DNA of 64,000 nt, from NCBI GenBank assembly GCA_019096155.1, contig JAHCVI010000003.1:2418001-2482000 (forward strand), written 5' to 3'. The position numbers and the translations under genes were made by a program. Positions 1-8,718 of the stretch are shown piece by piece (within the stretch, counting starts at the first letter, position 1; each line of letters begins with the position of its first letter). Source of the stretch: Staphylotrichum longicolle. Lineage: Eukaryota > Ascomycota > Sordariomycetes > Sordariales > Chaetomiaceae. The notes beneath the pieces are model-generated. The model was not told where the DNA came from, made no database searches, and saw only the letters and a list, made by a program, of their open reading frames with translations.

Positions 1-123
1 GTGCCTTTCGATTTCTCTCGTCCATTCAACCCCATCTCAATCACACACATTGCTTCTTCATGATCCTGAACTTGAAACATCAAACAGCTTTTTTAAAGAA
101 ACTAAAACTACATCTAGTCTCAA

Positions 124-990
124 TCAGGCCTTGCCGGCGCTCCCCAGCCAGTGCATGTACTGCTCAATGGCCTCCTGCATGGCGTTGGTGCCAGCCTCAA
201 TGACACTGGTCAGCGGCTTGCCCTTCATCTCGTCCTGCACGCGCGCGTAGTGCTTGTTCATGCCCTTGTTGATGTTGATCTTGGTCACGCCGCCTGCCAT
301 GCACTTCCTGAAGATCTCCTCGTCGAAGGGGTCCGCCCCGTGCAGGACCAGCCTGACCTTCTCCCCGACGCGCTCGTTGATGGCCTGCAGCCGCTCGTAC
401 TCGAGCTGGATGCCGCGCGGGCCATACTCGCCGTGCACGTTGCCAAACGCCGGCGCAAGCATGTCGATGCCCGTCGCGACGAACTCCTCGGCCTCCTCGG
501 GCGTCGTCAGCAGGCCCTCCAGATCCGCCGTCTCGGCCACCCCGTCCTCCCCACCCTCGATCCTCCCGGGCTCCGCCTCGGCGGCGATCCCCCGCTCGTG
601 GCAGTACTCCACCAGCTCGGCCGTCAGCCGCAGGTTCTCCTCCTTCTCGTAGTGGCTCATGTCGCACATGATGCTGTCGAACCCGTCGTCAATGTCGGCG
701 GCGCGGCGCACCAGCTCGGGCGTCTGGCAGTGGTCGAGGTGCAGCGAGACGGGCACCGACGCCGAGTGCGCCGCCTCGGCCGCCGCCTTGACGAGCGCAT
801 CACCGGCGTACTGGATCGCCCAGGGGAAGAGCAGCACCATGGCCGGCGAGCGGGCGGCCTCGGCGGCCCGCACCGTCGCGATGATGGACTCGATGTTGTA
901 GCAGCACATGGCGGGGACCGCGTAGCCGCCGGCTTTGGCGGCGTTGAGGATCGCCATGGAGCGGTTTTGGGCGAGGGCCGGGCGGGGCAT
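124..990 (-). CDS. Class II fructose/tagatose-bisphosphate aldolase-like protein
   Basis: A 288-residue protein of the zinc-dependent class II ketose-bisphosphate aldolase family, which cleaves or forms ketose bisphosphates by retro-aldol chemistry. Family motifs appear in order: the HLDH segment with the catalytic Asp, a GEYGPRG segment after FGNVH (zinc His), and LHGADP (second zinc His, in place of the usual LHGGS). The length fits the bacterial KbaY/GatY/FbaA size. I chose the ATG at 990 because the frame stays open upstream but is Pro/Ser/His-rich and unlike the family; MPRPALAQNR is a typical start. No intron is needed. It is divergent from the dehydrogenase at 1801 across about 810 bases. 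In bacteria such aldolases sit beside HIBADH-like dehydrogenases in acid-sugar catabolic operons, so a peripheral sugar-acid pathway is plausible but inferred. The altered LHGADP site leaves the true substrate open. Confidence 0.9.
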   Translation of the reverse strand: MPRPALAQNRSMAILNAAKAGGYAVPAMCCYNIESIIATVRAAEAARSPAMVLLFPWAIQYAGDALVKAAAEAAHSASVPVSLHLDHCQTPELVRRAADIDDGFDSIMCDMSHYEKEENLRLTAELVEYCHERGIAAEAEPGRIEGGEDGVAETADLEGLLTTPEEAEEFVATGIDMLAPAFGNVHGEYGPRGIQLEYERLQAINERVGEKVRLVLHGADPFDEEIFRKCMAGGVTKININKGMNKHYARVQDEMKGKPLTSVIEAGTNAMQEAIEQYMHWLGSAGKA

Positions 991-1800
991 TGTGGCGGTT
1001 GGCTGGTGGAGGGTGTTTGGTTTGCTTGTTGGGGGGTGTGGAAGATGGGACGTGGTTGGGGGAGCAAGGAAGGGTGAATGATCACTGAGAGTCCGTGATC
1101 CTGATGAGGGACGGTGATGAAGACGGGTGGTGGCTCGGTTCAGGGGAACTGCCAAGATGTGGATGGTATTCAAGTGTGGTAATATTCCCTGATCTGACGG
1201 GTTAATAGTACCTCAGTTCAGGAGTCGAGGTTTACTAAAAGTGTCCCGGCAGTTCATCAATCGGACGGTTGAAGGAGTTGCTCGGATTGCCTGATTGGGG
1301 TTAGGCGGCGTGGCGTGCCAAGGGGCGAGACTGGATGCCGCATGCATGAAGATATTAGCCGGGAAGCACCAGCGCCTTGTGGGGTGGTCAGATAACGTCA
1401 TTATTGGCTGTCGACGGCAGAACGGGCATCGAGAAGTTGAGAAGTTTGGAAAGTGGTGAAAGCGGGGGATACGAAATGGGCTTTTCGCAGCTTGTTTAGC
1501 TGTGGATCACCCCGCCATCGACTTCATCCGGTCAGGGGTTCGGCCGGGGCTTCGGCATTGCATGGGGCGAGGTCGGCATGCCGCCGGCCACCACTCATCG
1601 TTCCCGACTAAGACACTGTTTGAGTGCCCGACATTGTTTCTTACGATACGATCTCCAGTCCATTCTGTTTGCCATCATCCATTGTTCACTCACTCTTCAC
1701 GCATCTCAGCGGGGAGACTTACTGTTCGAGTCTAAATAACCCGAAGGCAACAACACCACACCCTCAACCGACACAACCCAAAAGACTTCACACATTCAAT
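991..1800. promoter_or_regulatory. Divergent intergenic region, aldolase and dehydrogenase
   Basis: About 810 bases separate two start codons pointing away from each other, so both promoters must lie here. I see no convincing gene. The bases before 1801 are AC-rich (caacaacacc, cacacattcaat), as is usual for a fungal 5' leader. Confidence 0.55.
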
Positions 1801-3141
1801 ATGGCCAACACAAAACCTCCCGTCTCCTTCATCGGCCTTGGTGCCATGGGCTTCGGCATGGCCACCCACCTGATCAAGCAAGGCTACAGTGTCACAGGCT
1901 TCGACGTCTGGGCGCCGACCCTCGAGCGCTTCCGGGCCGCGGGCGGCCAGACCGCGACAACCCCCGCCGAGGCCGTCGCAAACAAGTCCTTCTGCGTCTG
2001 CATGGTAGCCACCGCGCAACAAGCCCAGTCCGTGCTCCTCGACGGACCCGACCCAGCCGTCCCCTCCCTCCCCAAGGGCGCGGCCCTCCTCCTCTGCTCC
2101 ACCGTGCCCTGCGACTACGTCCAGTCGCTGGACCGCCAGCTCCGCAGCATCGGCCGGGACGACATCCTGCTGGTCGACAGCCCTGTTTCGGGCGGCGCGG
2201 CGCGCGCGGCGGACGGCACACTCTCCATCATGGCCGGCATGTCAGACGCGGCGCTGGAGGCGGCGCGCCCGCTGCTCGCGGAGATGGCGGACCCGGCCAA
2301 GCTGTACATCGTGCAGGGGGGTGTGGGCGCTGGGAGCAACATGAAAATGGTGCACCAGGTGCTGGCGGCGTGTCAGATTCTGGCGGCGAGCGAGGCGATG
2401 GGCTTCGCGGCGCGGCTGGGCTTGGATTTGGCTGTTGCGCAGAGGGCGGTGCTGGCGAGCGAGGCGTGGAACTGGATGTTTGAGCATCGCACGCCGAGGA
2501 TGCTGACACAGTTCCAGCCCATCGCGAGCGCGGTGAATATCATTGTCAAGGACACGGGAATCATCACGGCCGAGGCAAAGAGGAGTTCGTTTCCGGTGCC
2601 AATGACGGGTACAGCCGAGTTGGCGTACCGCGAAGCAGTTGAAAAGGGGTACGGGCCGGATGACGACAGCAGCTTGCTGAGGCTGTACACTGAGTCGGGC
2701 GGCGAGGCGCAAGAGAGCTCTTTGAAGACGGACGATGAGAAGTTGGCCCTGGTGGTGGACCTTCTCAAGGCGATCAACCTGTGTGCTGCTGGAGAGTCCC
2801 TCTCGTTTGCCAGCGCCGTGGGTTTGGACCTCGACCAGGTACTCGACCTGTGTGTCAACGCGGCGGGAGCGAGCACAATGCTGAAGGAGTATGGGCCTTC
2901 GTTTATTGCTGCGCTTCGTGCGGGCACGGCGTCCAGGAGCTTCGAGGCCAAGGAGGGAGCTGCGAGCATCAGCGATGCTGCGCAGCGGCTGCAGAGGGTC
3001 ATCGACGAGGCTGACCGGATAAAAGTGCCGGTCTACCTGGGCAGGCGGGCGTTGGAAATTCTCCAGGAGGCTTCCCAATTCGGGACCCAGGGACTTGCTG
3101 TCGATGCGGTTGTAAATGTGTGGGCGAAGTCGTCCTCGTAG
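1801..3141 (+). CDS. 3-hydroxyisobutyrate dehydrogenase-like oxidoreductase with duplicated C-terminal domain
   Basis: A 446-residue NAD(P)-dependent beta-hydroxyacid dehydrogenase. The Rossmann motif GLGAMG lies at residues 12-17, the substrate-binding segment DSPVSGG near residue 120 and the catalytic Lys in GAGSNMKMVHQ near residue 182. Family members such as HIBADH, TSR and LtnD are about 300 residues. Here a first all-helical C-terminal domain is followed by a second similar one (about residues 320-446, with GESLSFASAVGLDLD resembling ASEAMGFAARLGLDLA of the first). The start is the ATG at 1801, just before the nucleotide-binding fold; the open frame upstream is leader-like. There is no intron. 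Divergence from the aldolase suggests joint regulation in a sugar-acid or threonate-type pathway, which is inference. The exact substrate cannot be read from sequence. Confidence 0.9.
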   Translation: MANTKPPVSFIGLGAMGFGMATHLIKQGYSVTGFDVWAPTLERFRAAGGQTATTPAEAVANKSFCVCMVATAQQAQSVLLDGPDPAVPSLPKGAALLLCSTVPCDYVQSLDRQLRSIGRDDILLVDSPVSGGAARAADGTLSIMAGMSDAALEAARPLLAEMADPAKLYIVQGGVGAGSNMKMVHQVLAACQILAASEAMGFAARLGLDLAVAQRAVLASEAWNWMFEHRTPRMLTQFQPIASAVNIIVKDTGIITAEAKRSSFPVPMTGTAELAYREAVEKGYGPDDDSSLLRLYTESGGEAQESSLKTDDEKLALVVDLLKAINLCAAGESLSFASAVGLDLDQVLDLCVNAAGASTMLKEYGPSFIAALRAGTASRSFEAKEGAASISDAAQRLQRVIDEADRIKVPVYLGRRALEILQEASQFGTQGLAVDAVVNVWAKSSS

Positions 3142-3917
3142 TAGACGGGCGTCTTTCGGATTTTTGCTCAACATCTCAACATAATGTAAAGCTTTTGAAT
3201 AGAACAGAAACAGTTTGGCCCTCTGCGAGACATGCTGAGGCACCACGAAGTCGAAGCTCTGCCTTGGTCTCGCCTTGGCCGCCTGCATCGGGTTGCACCG
3301 TGGTTGCGCAGCTTGGGACCGGCTTGAGGAAACTATCAAGGTCAGCTTTCAAGATATTTGACGTACATGACGGAAATGACTAAATTATGTTTCATGCCGT
3401 GAATAAGTGTGGGCGAAATGGTCAAGTTCGAGTTCCTAGAACATTGACACAACGTCCACTGCTTGAATCTGGAATATGAGACGAGCTGACCTGCACCATG
3501 TCGTCTGAGAATCCGAAGTTTGTAGCGCTCAAGTTCCATTTGTGGAACTTTCTCCATACCCGACAGTAAAACATGACGGCAAAAGGAAGACGACGCCAGA
3601 ACGACGGGAGGAAGATGGAGCTGGAAAGAGGAAAGCAGAGGAAAGGGAGGATGGTGTGTGATGTGGAGACCCATATTTCTGGTTCAGCCATCGGCCCCGC
3701 TCATCGATTTCCATTCAAGACCCCTGTGCACAGCGCGCTCCTCAAACCGCGACGCGTCTTCTCTAAGGTCAGACCAAAACGCAGCCACCCACCATTTTGC
3801 CCTCTTCTTGGGCTTCTTGGGCGAATTTTTCAGCAAGATTGCGACATTATTGAGCACGGTTCACCAGTTCCAACTTGCAGGTGTCTCCAAGGGCCAGGTT
3901 TTACTGCCCCAAGTGTG
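3142..3917. other. Intergenic region upstream of dim-5
   Basis: About 776 bases. Short ORFs on both strands lack coding-like codon use. It contains the 3' end of the dehydrogenase transcript and the promoter of dim-5. Confidence 0.5.
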
Positions 3918-4989
3918 ATGGAGGCTTCAATCCGACCTCATTTCTTCAACCATGGGCGACCAGAGGTATGGTGGGTGAAGTCGACACCCGAGTCGAGTTC
4001 TTCATCTGACTTTTTCCCAGTCCGACCCGGAAGAGGAGAAGAACTGTCACTGGTGTCAGATTCGCTCTTTTGCGACGCATAAAAAGATCCCCATCACGAT
4101 AGTGAACGACGAGGATGACCAGATTTTGAACCCCAATTTTCGCTTCATCGATCATTCCGTCACAGCCGATGACGTCCCAGTGGCAGAGGACTCCTTCCGG
4201 ACAGGCTGCGACTGCGCCGACGACGAAGAGTGCATGTACAGTACATGCCAGTGCCTCGACGAGATGGCCCCCGACTCTGACGAGGACGAGGACGACTACG
4301 GTCAGTCACGGAAGAAGCGCTTCGCGTACCACGCCAGTGGGGCCAAGGCTGGCTTTCTGAGGAGTAGGATCCTCGAAAGCGGCGAGCCCATTTATGAGTG
4401 TCACGAAGGCTGCAACTGTTCCTTGCAGTGTCCAAATCGAGTGGTGGAGCGAGGCAGAACGGTGCCGCTGCAAATCTTCCGGACCGAGGATCGCGGATGG
4501 GGTGTCAGGTGTCCCGTCAACATCAAACAGGGTCAGTTTGTCGACAGGTATCTCGGCGAGATCATCACGAGCCAGGAGGCGGACAGGCGGCGAGCCGAGG
4601 CGACCATCTCGCAACGCAAGGACGTGTACCTCTTTGGGCTCGATAAATTCTCGGACCCAAACTCACTCGATCCGCTTCTGGCGGCAGCACCGCTCGAGGT
4701 CGACGGGGAGTGGATGAGTGGCCCGACACGCTTCATCAACCACAGCTGCGACCCAAACATGCGCATCTTTGCGCGGGTCGGCGACCACGCGGATAAGCAT
4801 ATCCACGATTTGGCGCTCTTTGCATTGCGTGACATCCCCGCAGGGGAGGAGTTGACGTTTGACTATCAGGGAAAACCAGGCGAGGTGGACAAGGACGAAC
4901 TCGACAACGACGCACAGGATCCGTCCAAGATAAAGGACATGACCAAGTGCAAGTGCGGAGCCAAGAATTGCAGAGGGTTTCTGTGGTAA
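3918..4989 (+). CDS. dim-5: Histone H3 lysine-9 methyltransferase, DIM-5/Clr4 type
   Basis: SET-domain enzyme that trimethylates H3K9; in Neurospora this mark directs DNA methylation and heterochromatin. Exon 1 is 3918-3965 (16 codons starting MEASIRPHFFNHG, the expected DIM-5 N-terminus), the intron is 3966-4020, and exon 2 is 4021-4989, giving 338 residues against about 330 in Neurospora. The pre-SET zinc cluster is complete (CDCADDEECMYSTCQC and CHEGCNCSLQCPN). The SET core has RGWGV, YLGEIIT, RFINHSCDPN and the FDY-type Tyr. The post-SET Cys cluster CKCGAKNCRG closes the protein. All catalytic and zinc residues I can check are present, so it should be active. An intact dim-5 implies that the host can form H3K9me3 heterochromatin. 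Confidence 0.97.
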
Positions 4990-6084
4990 GCAAAGGCCTG
5001 CCTTCTCGAAGTTGCGGCGGAATCAGTTATGCTGTGGATTTTGCTGTCCTAATCTGTCGCCTAAAGACACAAGAGTGCATTCAAGCACTGCATCTCAGAC
5101 GACGATACCGCAATTGGGCCTGCACTTAAAGTTTCTTTGGTGAATGTTGACAGGCGGGTTTGGTTGAAACATCAGTTGTCGAGAGCTGCTGGAACTCCCT
5201 TTCCCACCAAAAAGTCAGGATCCACCTCGCCCAACTTTGACATTGGAAGTGCATCAATGATCCCTGTCAGGTCCATGGCTTGGCGGTGCCCGGATTCGTG
5301 CTTCTGCATCCCTCCAACTTCAACGTCATTCCCTCGTGTCAGGCCACTTTTGGCGTCGTTGTGACGAGCGCGGTACTGGGGGCACAAATTCAATATTGGC
5401 GTGTAGTGAACCAGTATCTCATGGTTTGACACTTCCCTTCTAAACTCCCGAGATCGCGGGGCAGTTTCTTCTCGAAAACGGTTCTTTAGAGGGGACTGGA
5501 ATCAGTCAGTTCGCTTGCGCTGGACCGGCATCGCCGTTCCGAGTGGGCCTGACCCCACAGCGACCGACCGTGACCCACAGCGGCCCAGCCAAGCGAGGCC
5601 AACCTGGAAGCAGGAGAAGGGTCGAGCCACGAGCCACGACCATCCACGAACGACCACTGGCACCTCCCCCGGTGGGGTCCTGCTCAGCGAGCCCACGAGA
5701 GACAAACAACACCGGCTCTCCTTCTCACACCTCACCTCCTGCGCCTGGTTTGCCTGCCGTGTTCCAGTTTGGGAGCTTATCGCGGAGCCAGGTGACACTG
5801 CACTTATCGGCGCCTTTCCCCTTTCAAAAAAGTCCCAAACTTTTGGCGCGGGGTTCTTTTTTTCTGGAAGGGATTAATCGAGCCCTTCAAGGTCCACGGA
5901 TACAGCCCTCAGCCCAGCAGCAACCTTGGTCCCCTCTCAGAGGCTGCTGGCATCTGTGGCATCCGGCTCCTCAAGCAGCTTCCCACCCACTGCCGTCATG
6001 AACTAGTTACTCAGGCGGCTGGATCGAGCGGCCAAACGGGTGCGAAAACGATCAAGGAGTCGGCATCGCGAGGATCTGACCACC
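4990..6084. other. Intergenic region and 5' leader of the UBTD gene
   Basis: About 1.1 kb with only short unsupported ORFs. The part nearest 6085 is probably the 5' UTR and promoter of the next gene. I see no RNA gene or repeat. Confidence 0.5.
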
Positions 6085-7283
6085 ATGGTATGGCAACCCC
6101 CGAACCTCTTTTTCTCTTTGGCACTTTCCAGCTGCTTTTCCCGTTTTCGACTTCTGCCGATTTTTCTGTTGCAGCTGCTGCCACGGCGACTGCTGCTAGT
6201 GCGCCCACACCTTTGTTCTCAAGCACCCCTCTGGCTGGATACTCAATCGTTCACTCAATCTGACTGATATTGTGCCCAGGGTTGCTGTCTCTCTCGTGAC
6301 GGGGGTCCGAATTCCCCCTACCCGGGCGGCGCCGCCACTGGCTCTGCCCGAGCAATCAACGAGGCCGCCCAAACGCCTGGCGCATCGGGTTCGCAAACCG
6401 GCATCGACGAACCTTCCCTCACCTCGAACTCGCGGCGCCGCCGTCGGCACTCGCATCAACCCTTGGCCCAGCACATCAACAAGCCCCTGCGACGTCACGA
6501 GTGGACTAGTCACGACCGGCAATGGACCCCTGCGGCTTTGCGTCGAGAGAGAACCGAGTTTTTCGACACTCGGGTCACTGGGAGACAGGAGATATGGCAG
6601 ACTTTGCGCGCAGCTCTCGAAGTGCTCTGGCACGCGGACGAGGCCGCGCGCAATAGCCAGTTTCGCCGCATGAGCGAAGATGATGGGCCGAGCGAGGAAA
6701 ACCCAGCGATAGCCCTGGCGACAGCGCAGAGTATCCTTGATGCTGCGGATATCACATTGCCTACCGGGGATCTCTACAACGGGGCATATGATGCCTTCGG
6801 CAACTACTATCAGATGCAGCACCAGATTGTAGCAGACCCGCAAAACTTACTATGGGCGCCGGGCTCGCCGACCGACGAGGGTCTTGATGATGTCAAGACT
6901 GGCTTGACAGCCGGCGAGGAGACAGAGCTCGGCGAAGATGAAGCCGAGCGCCGGCGTGAGGAGAAAGGCAAGGCTGTGGTCGATATCCGGGACCAAATCA
7001 CGATCAGAGCGAGGCTCAGCGACGGCTCTAGGGATGTCAACGTGAAAGCGGACAAAGGAGATTCTATCCGGCGGATTGCGAGGCGTATTGCCGAGGAGGC
7101 CAAGGTGAGACGTCTCTTGCGGCGCATCTGAGGAGCACCTCACTGACAATTCCCGTAAAGCTCAATTCTACCAAGAAGATACGCATCGCCTACATGGGGA
7201 AGATACTCCAAGAGAGTACTTCGCTGACCTCCCAGGGCTGGAAGCAAGGGCACGTCGTCAACGCCTTGGTGTTTAACCGGTAG
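6085..7283 (+). CDS. Ubiquitin domain-containing protein, UBTD1/UBTD2 (DC-UbP) family
   Basis: A 316-residue UBTD-family protein, proposed in animals to bridge ubiquitination and deubiquitination enzymes. The first coding exon is only the ATG at 6085-6087. The intron 6088-6279 (gtatgg to cccag, with ctgac branch sequence) joins it to exon 2 (6280-7104), which begins GGT TGC TGT and gives MGCCLSR, an N-myristoylation/palmitoylation-type N-terminus expected in this family. Exon 3 (7161-7283) follows an intron at 7105-7160. The conserved N-terminal helical domain spans about residues 55-180 (for example EIWQTLRAALEVLW, DLYNGAYD). A ubiquitin-like fold occupies about residues 230-315 and ends with MGKILQE and the NALVF segment. 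An acidic linker joins the two. Predicted membrane tethering comes from the N-terminal Gly-Cys-Cys. Confidence 0.93.
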
Positions 7284-7301
7284 GACCGGAGTTCACCTCT
7301 G

Positions 7302-7715
7302 ATGGAGGACGACGACCGATCACAATCTTGGGTCACCGCATCACAAGGGCCCTGGCGCTCTTCCGCCAACCGCGTAGTTGCTGACGACCTGGACGAAACT
7401 GCTTCCACAGAGATCGCGGCTTCTTTCACCACGACTCGCAGGAGCAACCGGGATCGACTTGGTTCCACCTTTCAACGCCTGGCCCGGTCCTTCACCCCGA
7501 ACGAGACATCATCTTACATCCAAATCCCCGATGACGAGACCGCTGCTCTCCTCTCTCAGGACAACACCCAGCCAAACCTCCTCTCACGCTGCATCTCCAC
7601 GATCAAAGCACGCCGCGAAGCGAAACTGACGCGCAGCTGGCGCCAGCACGCGGGCGACGAATGGGCCATCTACAGCAACAGCCACACTTGGTACCTCACC
7701 GGCCCGTACATGTAA
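7302..7715 (+). CDS. Hypothetical small protein just downstream of the UBTD gene
   Basis: A 137-residue open frame that starts with ATG 18 bases after the UBTD stop codon. I do not recognise a family. Codon use looks genuinely coding, with third positions rich in C (runs such as gac gac ctg gac, acc gct gct ctc ctc). The protein is acidic at the N-terminus, Ser/Thr-rich in the middle and ends in a Trp/Tyr-containing tail (SHTWYLTGPYM). Such a short gap would place it in the 3' UTR of the upstream gene unless it has its own promoter inside that gene. It may therefore be a second cistron, a separate small gene or a chance ORF; transcript data would decide. Confidence 0.45.
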   Translation: MEDDDRSQSWVTASQGPWRSSANRVVADDLDETASTEIAASFTTTRRSNRDRLGSTFQRLARSFTPNETSSYIQIPDDETAALLSQDNTQPNLLSRCISTIKARREAKLTRSWRQHAGDEWAIYSNSHTWYLTGPYM

Positions 7716-8718
7716 CGGGTTCCCTTGGTCATGGCTCTGCATCTGGGCCGGGTGACCTCGTCTAACCAGACCAAAGGGACACAACCGCACCATCTCCCTA
7801 CCAATAATACCCATACCAATACCCCCACTGGTTTTTCTCTCATCCCCCATGTTTTCCCATCTTCACAAACCATACCCCGTTCTACCGGCGTTATATCTGC
7901 CTTGTTTCCATATTCGAGTCTCTACCCGGATGATATCTGCTTTTCTTGCTCTATATCCTGTCTTTTTCTGTTTGTTTGCTTATTGTTTTCGCAACCGCCG
8001 TTCGCTGGAGCTGATTGAGGTTGGGGGAGCATGCTGTCACACTGCACATCCTCATCCACCCAACCCCCCACCCCTCCAAGCTCGTCCCAAAGACAAGACT
8101 GATCCCCGAGGAGGAATGGAGGAATGGAGGAGTGGAGGAGGAAGAGGGACGGGACAACAACCTTGATGTGCGTGCGTTGCGCTTTTAAGTCTTCCGCGGG
8201 TGGGAGGAGGAGGCCCATTCAAGGAGCGGATACATAATCACAACATGGCATGGAATGAAAATACCCAAATGGTTCAACTGCGAGTTCACCTTACCTAGTT
8301 ACGTACTCTTCATGATTGGAAGTCTCAAATGACCCTTCCCAAGATTATCTCACTTGCCATCTTATGCACTCCAAACAAAAAACAGATGAATCTCATTTCA
8401 TGGGCTGTATAGTCTAAACATCCCTTCCTTCACCCCCACCCTCCCACTCCTTTTTCGCATCCTGCTCTTTTTAGGGGCCTGGACTCGACTCTTGACTTGA
8501 CTTCATTTGACTTGACAATGCCCCTCCGCTCTCAACCAGCCAACCAAAAACTCCTACTCCCGATAAGCTTGCACGGACCCCTTTCATCGCCAGGACCCGG
8601 GAGCGCTCAAACTTTCCACCGCACAAGCACCGGGACCCAGAGCTAGCTAGGTCTTTCTGACGATGTGCCCCGTCCGCGGGCGTCCCCGACAACATATCAG
8701 CTTGCGCCGCTGCGTCCC
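7716..8718. other. Intergenic region between two gene 3' ends
   Basis: About 1 kb of pyrimidine-rich, low-complexity DNA between the small ORF and the 3' end of sec26. Tracts such as ctcatccacccaacccccca occur. I find no supported gene. Confidence 0.5.

Noticed and set aside
151..1077. 308-codon plus-strand ORF opposite the aldolase
   Set aside because: Antisense shadow: Leu/Val/Arg/His-rich composition produced by the GC-rich third positions of the real gene, with no family motif.
2242..3339. 365-codon minus-strand ORF opposite the dehydrogenase
   Set aside because: Same kind of shadow; Arg/Gln-rich and without conserved motif, while the plus-strand enzyme is unambiguous.
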